DNA from: Polyporus tsugae
Lineage: Eukaryota; Basidiomycota; Agaricomycetes; Polyporales; Polyporaceae
Direction of reading: 5' to 3'
NCBI GenBank assembly: GCA_024305745.1
Contig: JAHRBS010000005.1
Span: 62,001 to 126,000 of the forward strand
DNA: 64,000 nucleotides
Under the pieces are notes generated by a model. It saw only the letters and a program-made list of their open reading frames with translations, was not told the origin of the DNA and searched no databases. Both the position numbers and the translations under genes were made by a program. Shown piece after piece: positions 36,327 through 47,476 of the stretch. Position 1 is the first letter of the stretch. The number at the start of each line of letters is the position of its first letter.

Positions 36327-36893
36327 GTCAGATAGGGTCTCCGTGCTTTCCCTCTCCGTTCACCATCTCGTAATTCTCATTCTCATCCCCCATCCCCACC
36401 TCCCTCTGCCCATGTCGCGCCATTCCCCAAGCCGTGATTCCTTAGGGGAACACCTCCGCATCCATGTCGATCTTGATAATTGTAATTGCGAAGTTGCTTT
36501 TAAGATGCTTCCAAGCCCTCTGATGCCTCGCTGCGACTGTGATCCACCACCGACTCGCCGTACGTGACGTCCTCTCAGGAGCTCATGAACGCGTCAGAGA
36601 AGCAACTTATGGTGCGCCGCTCCCGGCCGTACTCATACCGCATCGCACCCGAACTCGAGGCAACGAAGTAACCCTTTCCTCCCCTCACAGGCCAGGCCAT
36701 ATAGTATCGCCAATCTCCTCCCCCACATTCTTATATATCTCCTCCCCCCACCTGCTATCATTAGTCGCTTTGGCCGACTAGGAGCCGCCCCTCTTCTCCG
36801 TTTGTTTTTCAGTCCACCACGTCCCTCGTCCTCTCGTCCCCCACGCGCCGTTGCATTTCTCGTCCACGTTAGTCCCCCGCCCTTTCAGCGACA
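36327..36893. other. intergenic, pyrimidine-rich upstream region of GH5 gene
   Basis: About 570 bases containing CT-rich tracts and tatatat at about 36732-36738, which could serve as a core promoter for the plus-strand GH5 gene. No ORF with a domain is seen. Confidence 0.45.
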
Positions 36894-39631
36894 ATGTCCT
36901 CTAGCCCTCGCAAAGAGTCTCTACCGCCTCTCTTTTCGATCATCCCTCTCACCTCACCTCTACCTCCCCACCCCCGACAACCGCCCATGGCCACTTCGAA
37001 ACACCTCCCAGTTCACCCCGACTTGACCCCCAATCCGATCAGCTAAAAAGTCCCACCCCTCCTGCGGCCCGTCCGGATGCGTCCCATCTCTTTGCGTCAT
37101 ACTTATACCCTTTCCTCCGCAACCCCACCGACAACGATGCCCGCAATTCGTACCCCGTTTCCTCCGCCTCCCCTGCCTCCTCACGGCCCATGCTCTCCGA
37201 TACAAAGCCTCTCGAGAACGACGCACATTACGGGGAGGGTGCCTCTCTCGCCACCCATTCCGACAAGGACGCCAACCCCCGTCCAAAGTCAAAGCGCAGA
37301 CGTCCAGTGTACATCTGGTTGGCCGTCGGTCTGCTCGCGAGCATCGTCATTGTCCTTGACATCGTCCTTCCGATTGTCCTGACAAGCAAAGGTCATTAAT
37401 ATTCTGGATCAAGCCCTAACTCTAACTCTAGCCACGGTAGCGGACCTGGGGATCGTGGCGGCTCGCCGGCCAACCCCGAGTCTCCTACTGGTGCCGTTAT
37501 GGGTGTAGACGGTTCTATCGTTGTCATGTCCGACGGCACCTCGTTCACGTACACCAACAAATTCGGCGGATTCTGTAAGTTCCAGCATATTTTCATGCTC
37601 CGCTTCTCACATCACAGATGCGCTGACATCATACCTTACGCTTCCGCAAGGGGTGGACGACCCGGCCAACCCGTTCAACAACAGCGCGCGTGCCCAGCCG
37701 TTTACCAAATCGCTCGACGAGCCGTGGGACGCCTCGACGGACCAGATCCGGGACGTGAATCTCGTCGGGTGGCTCGTCCTCGAGCCCTTCATCGTCCCCG
37801 CTCTTTTCGAGAAGTACCAAAACGTCCCGCCGAGCGAAGCCCTCCCCGGCGGGGACGTGCACGATGAGTGGAGTTTGAGCGTCGCGATGATGCTCAACGA
37901 CACCAGCGAAGGCGGTGGCATCGGTCAGCTCGAGAACCATTACAAGACGTTCATCGTGAGTCCGTTTCCATCGCGCTCTCGCCTTCTCCCTCTCCCTCCT
38001 CCCGCCGTTGATGTGGTTCGTTCTCATCACGTCATCCTACAGACCGAACAGGACTTCGCTCAGATCGCAGGCGCAGGCCTCAACTGGATTCGTCTTCCCG
38101 TCCCGTACTGGGCGGTCGAGACCTGGCCGGGCGAGCCGTTCCTTGCCAGGAAAGCGTGGGACTACGTCCTCCTGGCGTTCAAGTGGGCGCGCAAGTACGG
38201 CCTGCGCATGTTCCTCGAGCTGCACACCGTGCCCGGATCGCGGAACGTCTACAACCACTCGGGCCGCATGGGCACCATCAACTTCCTCAACGGGTACATG
38301 GGCATGGCGAATGCGCAGCGGACGATGGACTACATCCGCTTCATTACCGAGTTCATCAGCCAGGAAGGTTACACCGACGTCGTCCAGATGTTTGGGTCCA
38401 TCAACGAGCCGCTCTTGGGCATCATCGGGCGTGACCAGTTGACGGGATTGTATGCGCTTCCTCTCATTCTAGGGGGCAGATGTACCTGACTTGGTGCGAC
38501 CTCTAGCTATTTGCAAGCGCACAATATGATTCGGAACATCACAGGCATCGGTAAAGGCCCGTACATCGTCATCCATGACGGCTTCCAAGCGGATTCCTCA
38601 TGGAAGGATTTCCTTCCTGGCTCCGACGTAAGCCCATTCTATGTAATCCATGCATTCTTCCGTGAGACTGACGCCTCCGCAGCGCATCACCCTTACATCG
38701 CGTTCGGAGGTGACTTCAATCACCCCCTCTTGTACTGGCCGCAAGCTGGCTGCAACGCCTATGGTAACAACTAGTCCTAGATGGACTTCGGCATCACCAT
38801 CTCGGGCGAGCGGAGCAGGGCGATCAACAACTGCGGCAAGTGGGTCCTCAGCGTTGGCCAGAACTCGACGTATCCAGACTGCCCGATGTGGAACGACTGG
38901 ACAAATTGGACGGCAGACATGAAGACGGGTACATATCAAGAACTTCATCATGGCCCAGATGGACGCCATGGCTCTCCCGGGTTATTTGTTCTGGACGTGG
39001 AAGGTCGGTGACTCCTCCGTGAGCGGTAAGGTAGAAGCCCCATTCTGGTCTTACAAGCTAGGTCTCGACAATGGTACTACCTCCTGCTCCTCCTGCTCCT
39101 CCTCCTCCTCCTCGCAAGGCTTTCCACACGCATTCTTACCCCTGCGTGCGTCTCACCTCAGGCTGGGTCCCTAGCGACCCCCACCAGGCGCTCGGCCTAT
39201 GTCAGTCCCTTGGCTTCCTCCGTAACCTCCCATGGGACGGGAACTACCAATCCTGGCAGACTGGGAGGTCCAGCGCGGGGACGATCGCCCCGACCGCCGT
39301 CGCATCGTACTCGCAGTACCCCCCGCCGGCTCTGTCCAACGTCAACGGCGCGAACCCAGCCCAGCTCCCGATGTACACCGCGACGGCCGCGCCGAGCACC
39401 CTGTCCCCGCCGCAACTCCCGGGTGCGACGGTCAGCGTGGGCAATGGTTGGGCGGACGGGCGGGACACGAGTTCCAAGATGGCGCCGATCGCGGGCTGCG
39501 TATACCCGAACGTGCGGGGACCCGCGCCCGGGTCGTCCGAGCTTGTGTGCGATGGTGCGACGGTTGCTATACCCGCGGGTGCCACGGCGGCTGCTACGAC
39601 TGCTCCTGCTCCTGCCCCGACTACTACTTGA
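36894..39631 (+). pseudogene. GH5 glucan 1,3-beta-glucosidase with a membrane anchor, frame disrupted
   Basis: A type II membrane exo-beta-1,3-glucanase of glycoside hydrolase family 5, normally used in wall glucan remodelling. The pieces are a cytosolic Ser/Pro tail with a KSKRRRP stop-transfer flank, one membrane helix (WLAVGLLASIVIVLDIVLPI), and a linker. The catalytic domain includes NLVGWLVLEPFI, AGLNWIRLPVPYWAVE, FLELHTVPGSRNVYNHSG, and FGSINEPLLGIIG (acid/base Glu in NEP). Then come HHPYIAFGGDFN, YLFWTWKVG (nucleophile-region block) and a Ser/Thr/Pro/Ala-rich C-terminus to the stop at 39629-39631. Several junctions disagree: the start ATG 36894 is one base out of frame with the tail, as are junctions after 37391 and 38627. 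There is a shift near 38927-38940, and TAG codons stand in frame at 38772 and 38778. Either the locus is decayed or the sequence has several errors. Confidence 0.75.
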
Positions 39632-41009
39632 GGGGGGTTGGGGGACATGCCACTCCACCGCGTTTTCTCGTTCTTATACACCTTGAATGGAGTGACTTTT
39701 TTTTACAAGCCTTATAACATTCCGGATATGGAGACAAATTATGCGACACGGACCTGGACACGACACGAGTTAGGAAACGTCTAGTCACGATACGAACTTG
39801 ATCCGATACCTCACGCTACCCGCTCGCTCCTCAGCTTACCTGCCTCATTCCTTGGATATCTGCCCTCTCCAGTCCTCCATGTATGGCCTCTTGGATGTAC
39901 CATACGCGTAGTATGTCAACATGCATGTCGACGACGCTGACACTGAGGAGTTTTGTTCTGTCCAGTGTAGATTTAGAATAGCCGCGTTGTTCCGGCAGGC
40001 AGTGCAACTGTGCATATGCCCTCACAGAACGCATGCGTTGGGTGAACTCGAGGTTCAAACCAACACGTAGGAACGTTGACATGAGCCCCGAGATCCTCGC
40101 ATAATTCCCACAATCTTAATGTATTATGGCATCATGATGTCTCATTCGTTCTTACTCCCTTCGTGATATTGACGTTCACCTCCCTGCTCCTCCTAGTTGC
40201 TATGTCGTTGCTGTCTACCACGGTGCTGCAACGAGGTCAATTCACTGACATGTACCTTGCTGGGAAAATGGTCAGGACCCATCAGCCGGATGCCGTTGTA
40301 GTCGGCGATGATCATGTCCACGGTGTATTTTTGCTGCGGGAAGACGTGTGGAAGGTAAATGTGGACGGCCACAGGATGAACCAGTATCTGCCTTTTCTGA
40401 CGATTCCGCGTTGTCTATGTTGCGGGTCTGGCAGTGGCAACCGGAACCACGCTTTGCATCTTCCCATCCGCCCTCATGACCCGCCCTCGCTTTCAACAGA
40501 TGCGCTGATAGACGATGCGTCTGACCATACCTCGAACATGATACCCTCAATGCCTGTCGACGTTTGTTTCTCGGACCGCCGCCGATGCAGGTCACATGAA
40601 TGATGATCACCGTCACCGGACATCGTTGGTTATGGTTGTTCCCCCTGCACATGCACATGGCTTTGAGTTCTTTCCATTCACATCTGGTTTCGTCGCAGTC
40701 GGGCTGACATGTCTTTCCAGATGGTTGTCTATGCGGTGGCGTGGATGAAGCTGTGCCATCCTACGGCAGACTCGGAGTCGATTAGCATCGCGCTACGAGG
40801 TGCTCACCCAGCCCCACGGCCCCACGGCCTCATCCACATCTATCACGACCCATGGTGGAGCGCAGTAGACAGATATTGTCTTCTTCGCTTAATGACCATG
40901 TATGTACCCCCGGTTCGCATTTCAGCGGAGCCGCATGGTGTCCGACCGCTATTCCTGCGTCCCTCATGGTTCCCGGAGATACAAACAACCTTTGAGGGGG
41001 GTCTCCGAG
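39632..41009. other. intergenic, no gene seen
   Basis: About 1.4 kb between the GH5 and GH18 genes. A 146-codon frame at 40163-40603 begins with a hydrophobic stretch but has no domain and no splice support. No repeat or RNA gene is visible. Confidence 0.5.
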
Positions 41010-41016
41010 TATAAAG
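41010..41016 (+). promoter_or_regulatory. TATA box of the GH18 gene
   Basis: tataaag lies 78 bases upstream of the end of the leader and ATG 41094, followed by an A/C-rich leader. This is a canonical core promoter and suggests strong regulated expression. Confidence 0.65.
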
Positions 41017-41093
41017 ACCTTCAAAACCCTAAGGCCCTCAGCACTCAGCAGCGCTCTCCAAGAGGTTCGACGAAGTTCTTCAACACACGCAAG

Positions 41094-42632
41094 ATGTTCT
41101 CTCTGTCCTTCCTGTTCGTTTTCGCGTCGCTCCTCTTTTCCAGCGCGCTCTCAATTCCCACTCCGGGAGTCGAGATTGAGTCCCGTGCCGCTGCCACCGT
41201 CCCTGCCGCGCCCCGCTTCGTCATCTACAGCGACAAGTGGGTGTCTGGTGAGACCGGTCCCCCGAAGGCTTCCGCCCTCAAGGTATGATTTTTCTTTTTC
41301 AAATAAAGCACTTCACGATACTCACCCCAGCTTTCAGGGCTACAACGTCTTGTGAGTCAAGTGGCGACCCATTAAGGCCTGCCAAGGAGATTGCTGACCG
41401 GTGTGCAGCATCCTCTCGTTCCTGTTGTCGAGTGGACCCGCGGACCAGGCCACCGAGTGGCAGTCGCTCACCGCTGCCCAGCGCTCCTCCTACAAGTCCT
41501 CCTACAAGAAGGCTGGCATCTCGCTCATGGTCGCGGGCTTCGGTTCCACCGAGGAGCCCACCACGGCCAACCTCAACGCTGTCTCGACTGCCAACACCAT
41601 GGCGGCCTGGGTGAAGAAGTACGACCTGGATGGCCTCGACGTTGACTACGAGGTGCGATTGCGCGGCTTGGGCTCTGGAAATCGGTGGGAATGGGAACTA
41701 ACCGCCTCCGGCTCGGATGCAGGACTTCCCCGCCATGGACAAGGGTGACGGCAGCGCTGAGAAGTGGCTCACCGATTTCACCAAGCAGATCCGCACGCAA
41801 CTCCCGAAGGGCAAGTACATCCTTACACACGCCCCAGTGGCTCCTTGGTATGTCGAGCGTCGGGCACTGTATGTTGATATAATCACGGCGGTTGACGACT
41901 ATTGCATAGGTTCTCCGTCAACAACGCCTTCAAGGCTGGTGCCTACTTGAAGGTCAACAAGAACGTTGGCAGCGAGATCGATTGGGTGAGTACCTTATGT
42001 CAACATTCAGAAGTTGGGCGGAAGTTAATGAGCAAGGATAGTACAACATTCAGGTACGCATCTATAAAACATACAAGCACCCATTTGGTCACGAATAACG
42101 GAACTGCTCCCTCCCGCTTAGTTCTACAACCGTGGGTGCTATTTTTTCAATCGTCTGATGACTGCGAACTGACCGGTAGTGGTGCAGAGGGCTCCACCAT
42201 GTACACGACCTGCAGCACCTTGCTCACCAAGTCTGGCGGGTCGTGGCCGAAGTCGTCCGTCTTTGAGATCCACGCCTCCGGTGTTGACCTGAACAAGCTC
42301 GTGATCGGTAAGCCCGCCCTGGCGGCTGGCGACGCTACCAACGGAGGCTACATTAGCCCGTCAACGCTTGCGACCTGCCTGGCCACGGCCAAGAAGAGCG
42401 GTTGGCGTGCGTTCTCCTCCCCGGAGCTTTATCTTATCCATGCATCGACGTACTGACCCACCTCTCTTCTTCGCAGACGCGGGTGTCATGGTCTGGCAGG
42501 TGCGTGCTTTCCGCTGGTGCCACTGGTCCCCGGGGGGATCCATTACTGACGCTTCTCCGGTTGGCTTCACAGTTCCCCGACGCCGCCACGTCCTGGATCA
42601 AGACTGTCCGGTCCAAGGCTTTCCCTGAATGA
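41094..42632 (+). CDS. secreted GH18 chitinase-type hydrolase
   Basis: A glycoside hydrolase family 18 protein of about 327 residues acting on chitin-like substrates outside the cell. The N-terminal 20 residues (MFSLSFLFVFASLLFSSALS) form a signal peptide. The barrel follows: APRFVIYSDKW, YNVFILSFLLSSG, LMVAGFGSTEEP, the catalytic motif LDGLDVDYED with Glu as acid/base, YILTHAPVAPWF, and VMVWQFPDA near the C terminus. Ten exons: 41094-41282, 41338-41351, 41409-41652, 41723-41847, 41910-41985, 42042-42053, 42122-42135, 42180-42406, 42477-42499 and 42573-42632, summing to 984 bases in frame. All junctions are in phase, so this gene appears intact. Three exons are only 12-14 bases. No chitin-binding module is seen. 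It could degrade the fungus's own wall or act as a scavenging enzyme. Confidence 0.9.
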
Positions 42633-42884
42633 GCGTATTTCATGACAAGACTCTCTGATGCGTATTATGCCGTGAATGAGGGATTTCACCCAGCTTTCGG
42701 GACGAGATACATGACATCATGATACCAGCTACAGTGCATTTATTTATTCATATCAATATGATGTTATTTGCTTCGCGAAGTCACTATGTAATTCATGCAA
42801 TTGGTTGCGGCGCGTCGGAAGTGAGGCCTCGGTATGTAAGTACTGTTGTCCATAAGTAGGTTCGTGTGGCTTCTTGATACCGAC

Positions 42885-43318
42885 ACGACGTGCAAGTGTC
42901 CATTTCTGGTACGAGGAAATGCATCAGAAACCCATCGGCAGTCTATCGTTTTTAAATACATTTCTCGACAATATCCAAACACATAAAACTCCATATTTGA
43001 TTAAGCATTTCCCAAGTTCGAGCTTTCCAGAAAAGGCAACTAGACAAGTCCAAAGGACAAACACGGTTTTAACATGAAGCATTTCCCGTGACCAGGTACT
43101 GTACGGGAAGTGTCAAGGAAATACTTCATGTCCAAACCGTGTTTGCACCTCGGACTTGTCCAGCTGCCTTTTCCGGAAAGCCCGAAGCCAGGAAATGCCT
43201 AATGAAATACAAAGTTTCGCGGGTTCGGATATCGTTGAGAAGTGTATCCGAAAACGATAGACTCCCAATGGGTTTCTGATGCATTTCCTAGTGCCAGAAA
43301 TGGACACTTGCACGTCGT
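42885..43318. repeat. foldback element: 434-base imperfect inverted repeat
   Basis: The left arm starts acgacgtgcaagtgtccatt at 42885, and the right arm ends with its complement (tggacacttgcacgtcgt) at 43318. The arms are each about 205 bases, read inward with scattered mismatches, and meet near 43101 with almost no loop. Matching internal blocks include aggaaatgcatcagaaaccc in the left arm against gggtttctgatgcatttcct in the right. The size and structure suit a foldback or miniature inverted-repeat element. I see no clear target-site duplication. Confidence 0.88.
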
Positions 43319-43508
43319 GCGAGCATCGGAGCAAGTACAGTTAATATTTAGTCTCCGTAGCCGCCCATATCCCGATATAGATGACAGTCGATCTATTTCT
43401 ATATGGTCTGCTTCCATACGCGTCGAAAACCCGACCCTCTCGACGTAGACACCGCTTCGGCGCTAATTCGGTTACTGAGCCAATCAGTGAGCAGGACGGC
43501 CAATACTG

Positions 43509-46500
43509 ATGACGCGACAGCGTCATAATGATTACATGGGTGACGTCCAAGCTCCTGCAGCGGCCAAGGCGCTCGTATGGTCGGAAGACACGGCGAGGGG
43601 CGCAACTTCGAGACTGTCCACGATGCCCTGCTATACTCCATCACGCTTCTCGACTGTCATGTCTTCGCATACAGATAATGAATCATTTTCGACCCCCCAT
43701 TCCTCTCGTGCAGGCCACCTACAGAGCTGGCACCTTGAGGAGCCTTCCCCATTCGCAACACCCATGCGCCGCCAGTCAGCAATGGTAGAGGAGAGCATGT
43801 TCACCACTCCACTGCAGTGGAACATGCAAGAGGATGAAGAACTCCCGTACTTTACTGCATGTACATAGTGTGTTATTATTATCCAGGTCCATTCAAAGTT
43901 CAAATATGGTCCATGATGGCAGCTCCGAGTCCGAGTCCCGAGCCCGGACCTGTGACGGCAGAGGCTCCGAGTCACCCGACCACTCCTCCGGGAGCCAGGG
44001 CTTCTACAAGCACCAGCCAATCGAAGCCACGCCAGACCAGTAAAGCCCCGAGGCCACGCCGGAATGTGGAGACCAAGATTGAATTCATGTTAGACGCACT
44101 GAAAGAGGTCAACTGGACGCTCGGTGCCTTCCTTTATCACCTATTCCGACCCCCGAGCAACGTGCCTCACAAGAAGGTTCCGCCTCGATCCGTGCGTCAT
44201 GGGACAGTCGTTGGGACATATCTCAGTGGCAGGATGAAGCACACAGTTGCGGAGTTGGTAGGGTTTTGGCTGGAGGATCCAATCGGGCGAGCGAAGCCGG
44301 ATTCCGAAGATGGAGAGTATGAGTTGAAGCATTCCCCCTCAGTGCCTTGGAACAGCATGAAACACGCCCACACCGCACTGACTAGCATGGCCATACAACT
44401 TTGCGAGTCACACCTCGTCCGAGAACAGCGTGTTGCTGTACGGGGTGCGAACGGACTCCACGGCAGTGCGATTGGAGCGCGCGGCCACCGTCAGCTCTCC
44501 TGGGATGATATCAGTAGCCGTACCTTCTCTCGTGCACAGGAGATCTTCTCGGAACATCAACCATGTACTATGCATGTCGTGAAGAGGCTCGCAACACCTG
44601 CACCTCGCAAAGATGAGTCAGGGGATGTTATCATGCGGAAGAAGCGACCACCGGAGAATGTATGTGCAGGTGGTTTGTGTTCGGAAGCAGTCGTATTCAC
44701 CATTTAATATACAGGTCGCCACGGAGGTCATCAGTATGCTCAACTTCTCCCACACAATGTTCGCTCGTCTGCTTCCCGCCGCGCAGTCGATCCTCTGGTT
44801 CGGGTGCAAGGTAGAGAGGCCGATTTTCAACTTCACCACCCGTGTTGGGATCACGCAAGGCTGGGGAACATCATACAACCTCCTAGCTAGGTTGGCTGAT
44901 GAGGCGAGTGAGGCATTGGTTGACCTGGGGAGAAACTGGGGGGTGTGGCTCATTGGCCGTGGTGATAATGCGCAACGCGGTCACAAGCAACGGGAGATGC
45001 GGATCGGCCGGGAGAATGCGATGAAGGTTGGCTTCGCTGTCACAGCTGCTGAGGCTATTGACTTCGACCCTGAGGCTGCGGACCTTGACGACCACTTGCG
45101 ACGAGTGGCTCAGAACCTGCGTGCGCAGCTGACATGCAATTCACTAAGGGAGTTGATCGACTGGGCGCACATCGAGGTGGCCTTCGAGCTGCAATGGCTT
45201 CAGGTCCTGATGAACTATGTTCCTTCACTCGCACAGTACAAGCCCCATGTTGCAAAGCTATTCGAAACAGAAGGCGCAGAGCTTCGAGTGCTGCTGCACA
45301 AGATGCGCATTCGACCTATGGCTCCGTCAGCCAAGAACGAGTCGATCACGACAGAGTTTCGTGATGCCATCCTCGATATCCTTGCTCAGCTAGGGCAGCG
45401 TGAGGACAACTTCTTGCCCCGGATCCTGCCGCTTGGAGGTGATGGTCTCACGTTCGAGAAGGAGGTGCTGTTGAAGCGTCTTCTGCAGTTCCAGGACAAC
45501 GAGTTCAAACGCCTCGATATCATCTATCCATTCCTCAAAACATGGCACACGCAGTGGACGTACCTGAGTCTGGTGCACGAGACGCACTATGGGCCGCTGC
45601 TCACCAATGATCCATCCCGCCTGGGGCATAGCGCAGCAAAGATCAACCAGAAGCGACCTGCAAACCTCAGCAAAGTCGACTACTATCCTGCGCTATATGG
45701 TGCATACACAGTGCTAGATGCACGCATGCTTGACTGCTGGAGGTGCGAGGGACTTGCATTCGAAGACGGGGTACTGCATTGCTCACCAGCATGGGATTTA
45801 GGTTGAAACTGGCTGGCGAGAAGGCGGACCTCTTCGAGCACTTCGAGGGGCTCGATGCGAGCGAGACTCCCACTTTTGAATCGCTTCGGAAGCATGCGCA
45901 CGAGCTCCATGATCGGTATTCAACCCAGCGTGCGTGGGTTCTCGCTATGCAAGGAGGAGCGGCGGCCGAGAGGGGTGGATGGGTGACCGGGGAGGTATGG
46001 GAACATCAGCCAACATCTGAGCCAGCAGCAGCCGCAGTCGGAGTCCAGGCAGACACAGCAGCAGCAGAGGATCCCAAATCTAGTGGCTCCGAGAGCTCAT
46101 CTTCCCGCACGGATTCCTCCTCGGAAGATGAGCAAGCCGCGTTCTTGGGCGACCAGAGCCTAGCACAGTCAGTTCTATTTATGCGCGACACAATGCTCTC
46201 ACGCCACGCCTCTCACGCTGTTGCATCCGGAGACGTTGGCCGCCTCTGGGAGGATATGAAGGTTCGCACAAGCCTGCCGTATCTCACATTTGATATTAAC
46301 GACTCATATCGCGTGTGGTGCGTATCGTAGATGATGATGTACCATTTTGCTGGTTCCAGTCATTCAAAGTACACGACGTACCTGCTCGAGATGATTTGCA
46401 TCCTTGAGCTCGAGTCAAACCCAACCCTTCGCGACGTCTTCCTCCGAAACTGGCTTGTCAATCCTTCTGGCGAGCCTGGCCGCAATGTTGAGGGCGACTT

Positions 46501-47222
46501 GTACCAAGAGCATCTCAACCGGGAGCTTGAAGAGGCAATTGGTCGAGGCGGCTCTGAATGGGACAGTCGGTTTATTTGAAAAGTCGTGGCGCTGAATGTC
46601 CAGCGGTTCATTGAGCTCAAGAATGAGTGAGGAACGGGTGTAGGATTAGGTGAGCGTCGAGGGAGACATCCAGTGCCACATAGCCGCCCGGAGATTCGGA
46701 TGCTCCTGGTGACATACAAGACCGAGGGGCTTCATACCTTCCGGCCTGGTCGCACTTATGTGTCCTCCTCAAGCCCCAATACCTTCCGGGATGGCACTGT
46801 GAATCTGGAGAAGGATAGGCTGGCCAAGTTCATCAGGGACACAACACGCGTCCGTCTATCGCACGAAGCTCCGGGCGCCTTGGAACCCGAAGCCGAACTT
46901 ATTGGTGAGCTCACAAGCATAATGCACATTATTGTTTATGGGTGCCAATGTCAATTTACTAGACATTGACGCATTGCTTCGAGAAGCTGAAGAGGACGAA
47001 GATGATGAGGAACTGGAGGACATCGAAGATTACGGCGGCCCAACGCGTGGTCGAGTGGAGCTTGCCGACGACGGCCAAATGCTAATCACCCTTAGCGATG
47101 AAGAAAACCGGAGCGCGAGTGACTGGATCGCGGTCAGGGAGGCTGAGGAAAATGAGGCAGAGGAGCTATTCGATGAGGGTAATGTGGTTGACACTGAGAT
47201 TGATGACTACGATTATGTATAA
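43509..47222 (+). pseudogene. DUF6589 domain protein, decayed
   Basis: A large Agaricomycete-specific protein with the DUF6589 domain, of unknown function and often repeated in these genomes. A plausible first exon covers 43509-43865 (Ser/Thr-rich), joined by a 26-base GT..AG segment to the part beginning FKVQIWSMMA. Recognisable blocks are EFMLDALKEVNWTLGAFLYHLF, the intron at about 44660-44714, MLNFSHTMFARLLPA, FKRLDIIYPFLKTWHTQWTY, LHCSPAWD, AGEKADLFEHFEGLDASE, HELHDRYSTQRAWVLA, and MYHFAGSSHSKYTTYLLEMI. Breaks: one base is missing in the TTT run at 45796-45799 (SPAWD / FRLKLAGEK), and TGA codons occur in frame at 46577 and 46628 inside otherwise good DUF6589 sequence. The C-terminus continues to IDALLREAEED and the stop at 47220-47222. 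The damage makes a functional product unlikely. Confidence 0.78.
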
Positions 47223-47476
47223 GCCGTACCCTGTCGCGACGTGTGAATGCTATGGCACGTTCTCCTTGTCCTGATCGCAATTGCCGTGTGAGTGTGCTAC
47301 CAATATATGTGAGATTCGGACGCACCTCTTTTCGTGATCTTCTATGTGGTCGCTCGTTGATTGATGTGGTACTCGAAGCTCGCTTCCGGCCCCGCACTCC
47401 AGAGCCAACAATGGTTGGCATACCCCCTGATGCATCGCTCACACGCATTGGTACTGAGGGATCGTTGAGATTCCAC

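Noticed and set aside
37407..37440. ccctaactctaactctag tract as telomere-like repeat
   Set aside because: Only two irregular units; it is better explained as the polypyrimidine end of an intron in the GH5 gene.
40163..40603. 146-codon plus-strand ORF with hydrophobic start
   Set aside because: The leader could mimic a signal peptide, but the rest has no family features or introns and overlaps another frame on the opposite strand.
36894..42632. GH5 and GH18 genes as a cell-wall degradation cluster
   Set aside because: Two adjacent wall-active genes 1.4 kb apart are not enough to call a cluster, and one is disrupted.
42764..43448. Two small ORFs sharing KTID, WVSDAFP and RNGHLHVV words
   Set aside because: They are mirror images created by the inverted repeat rather than two related genes.
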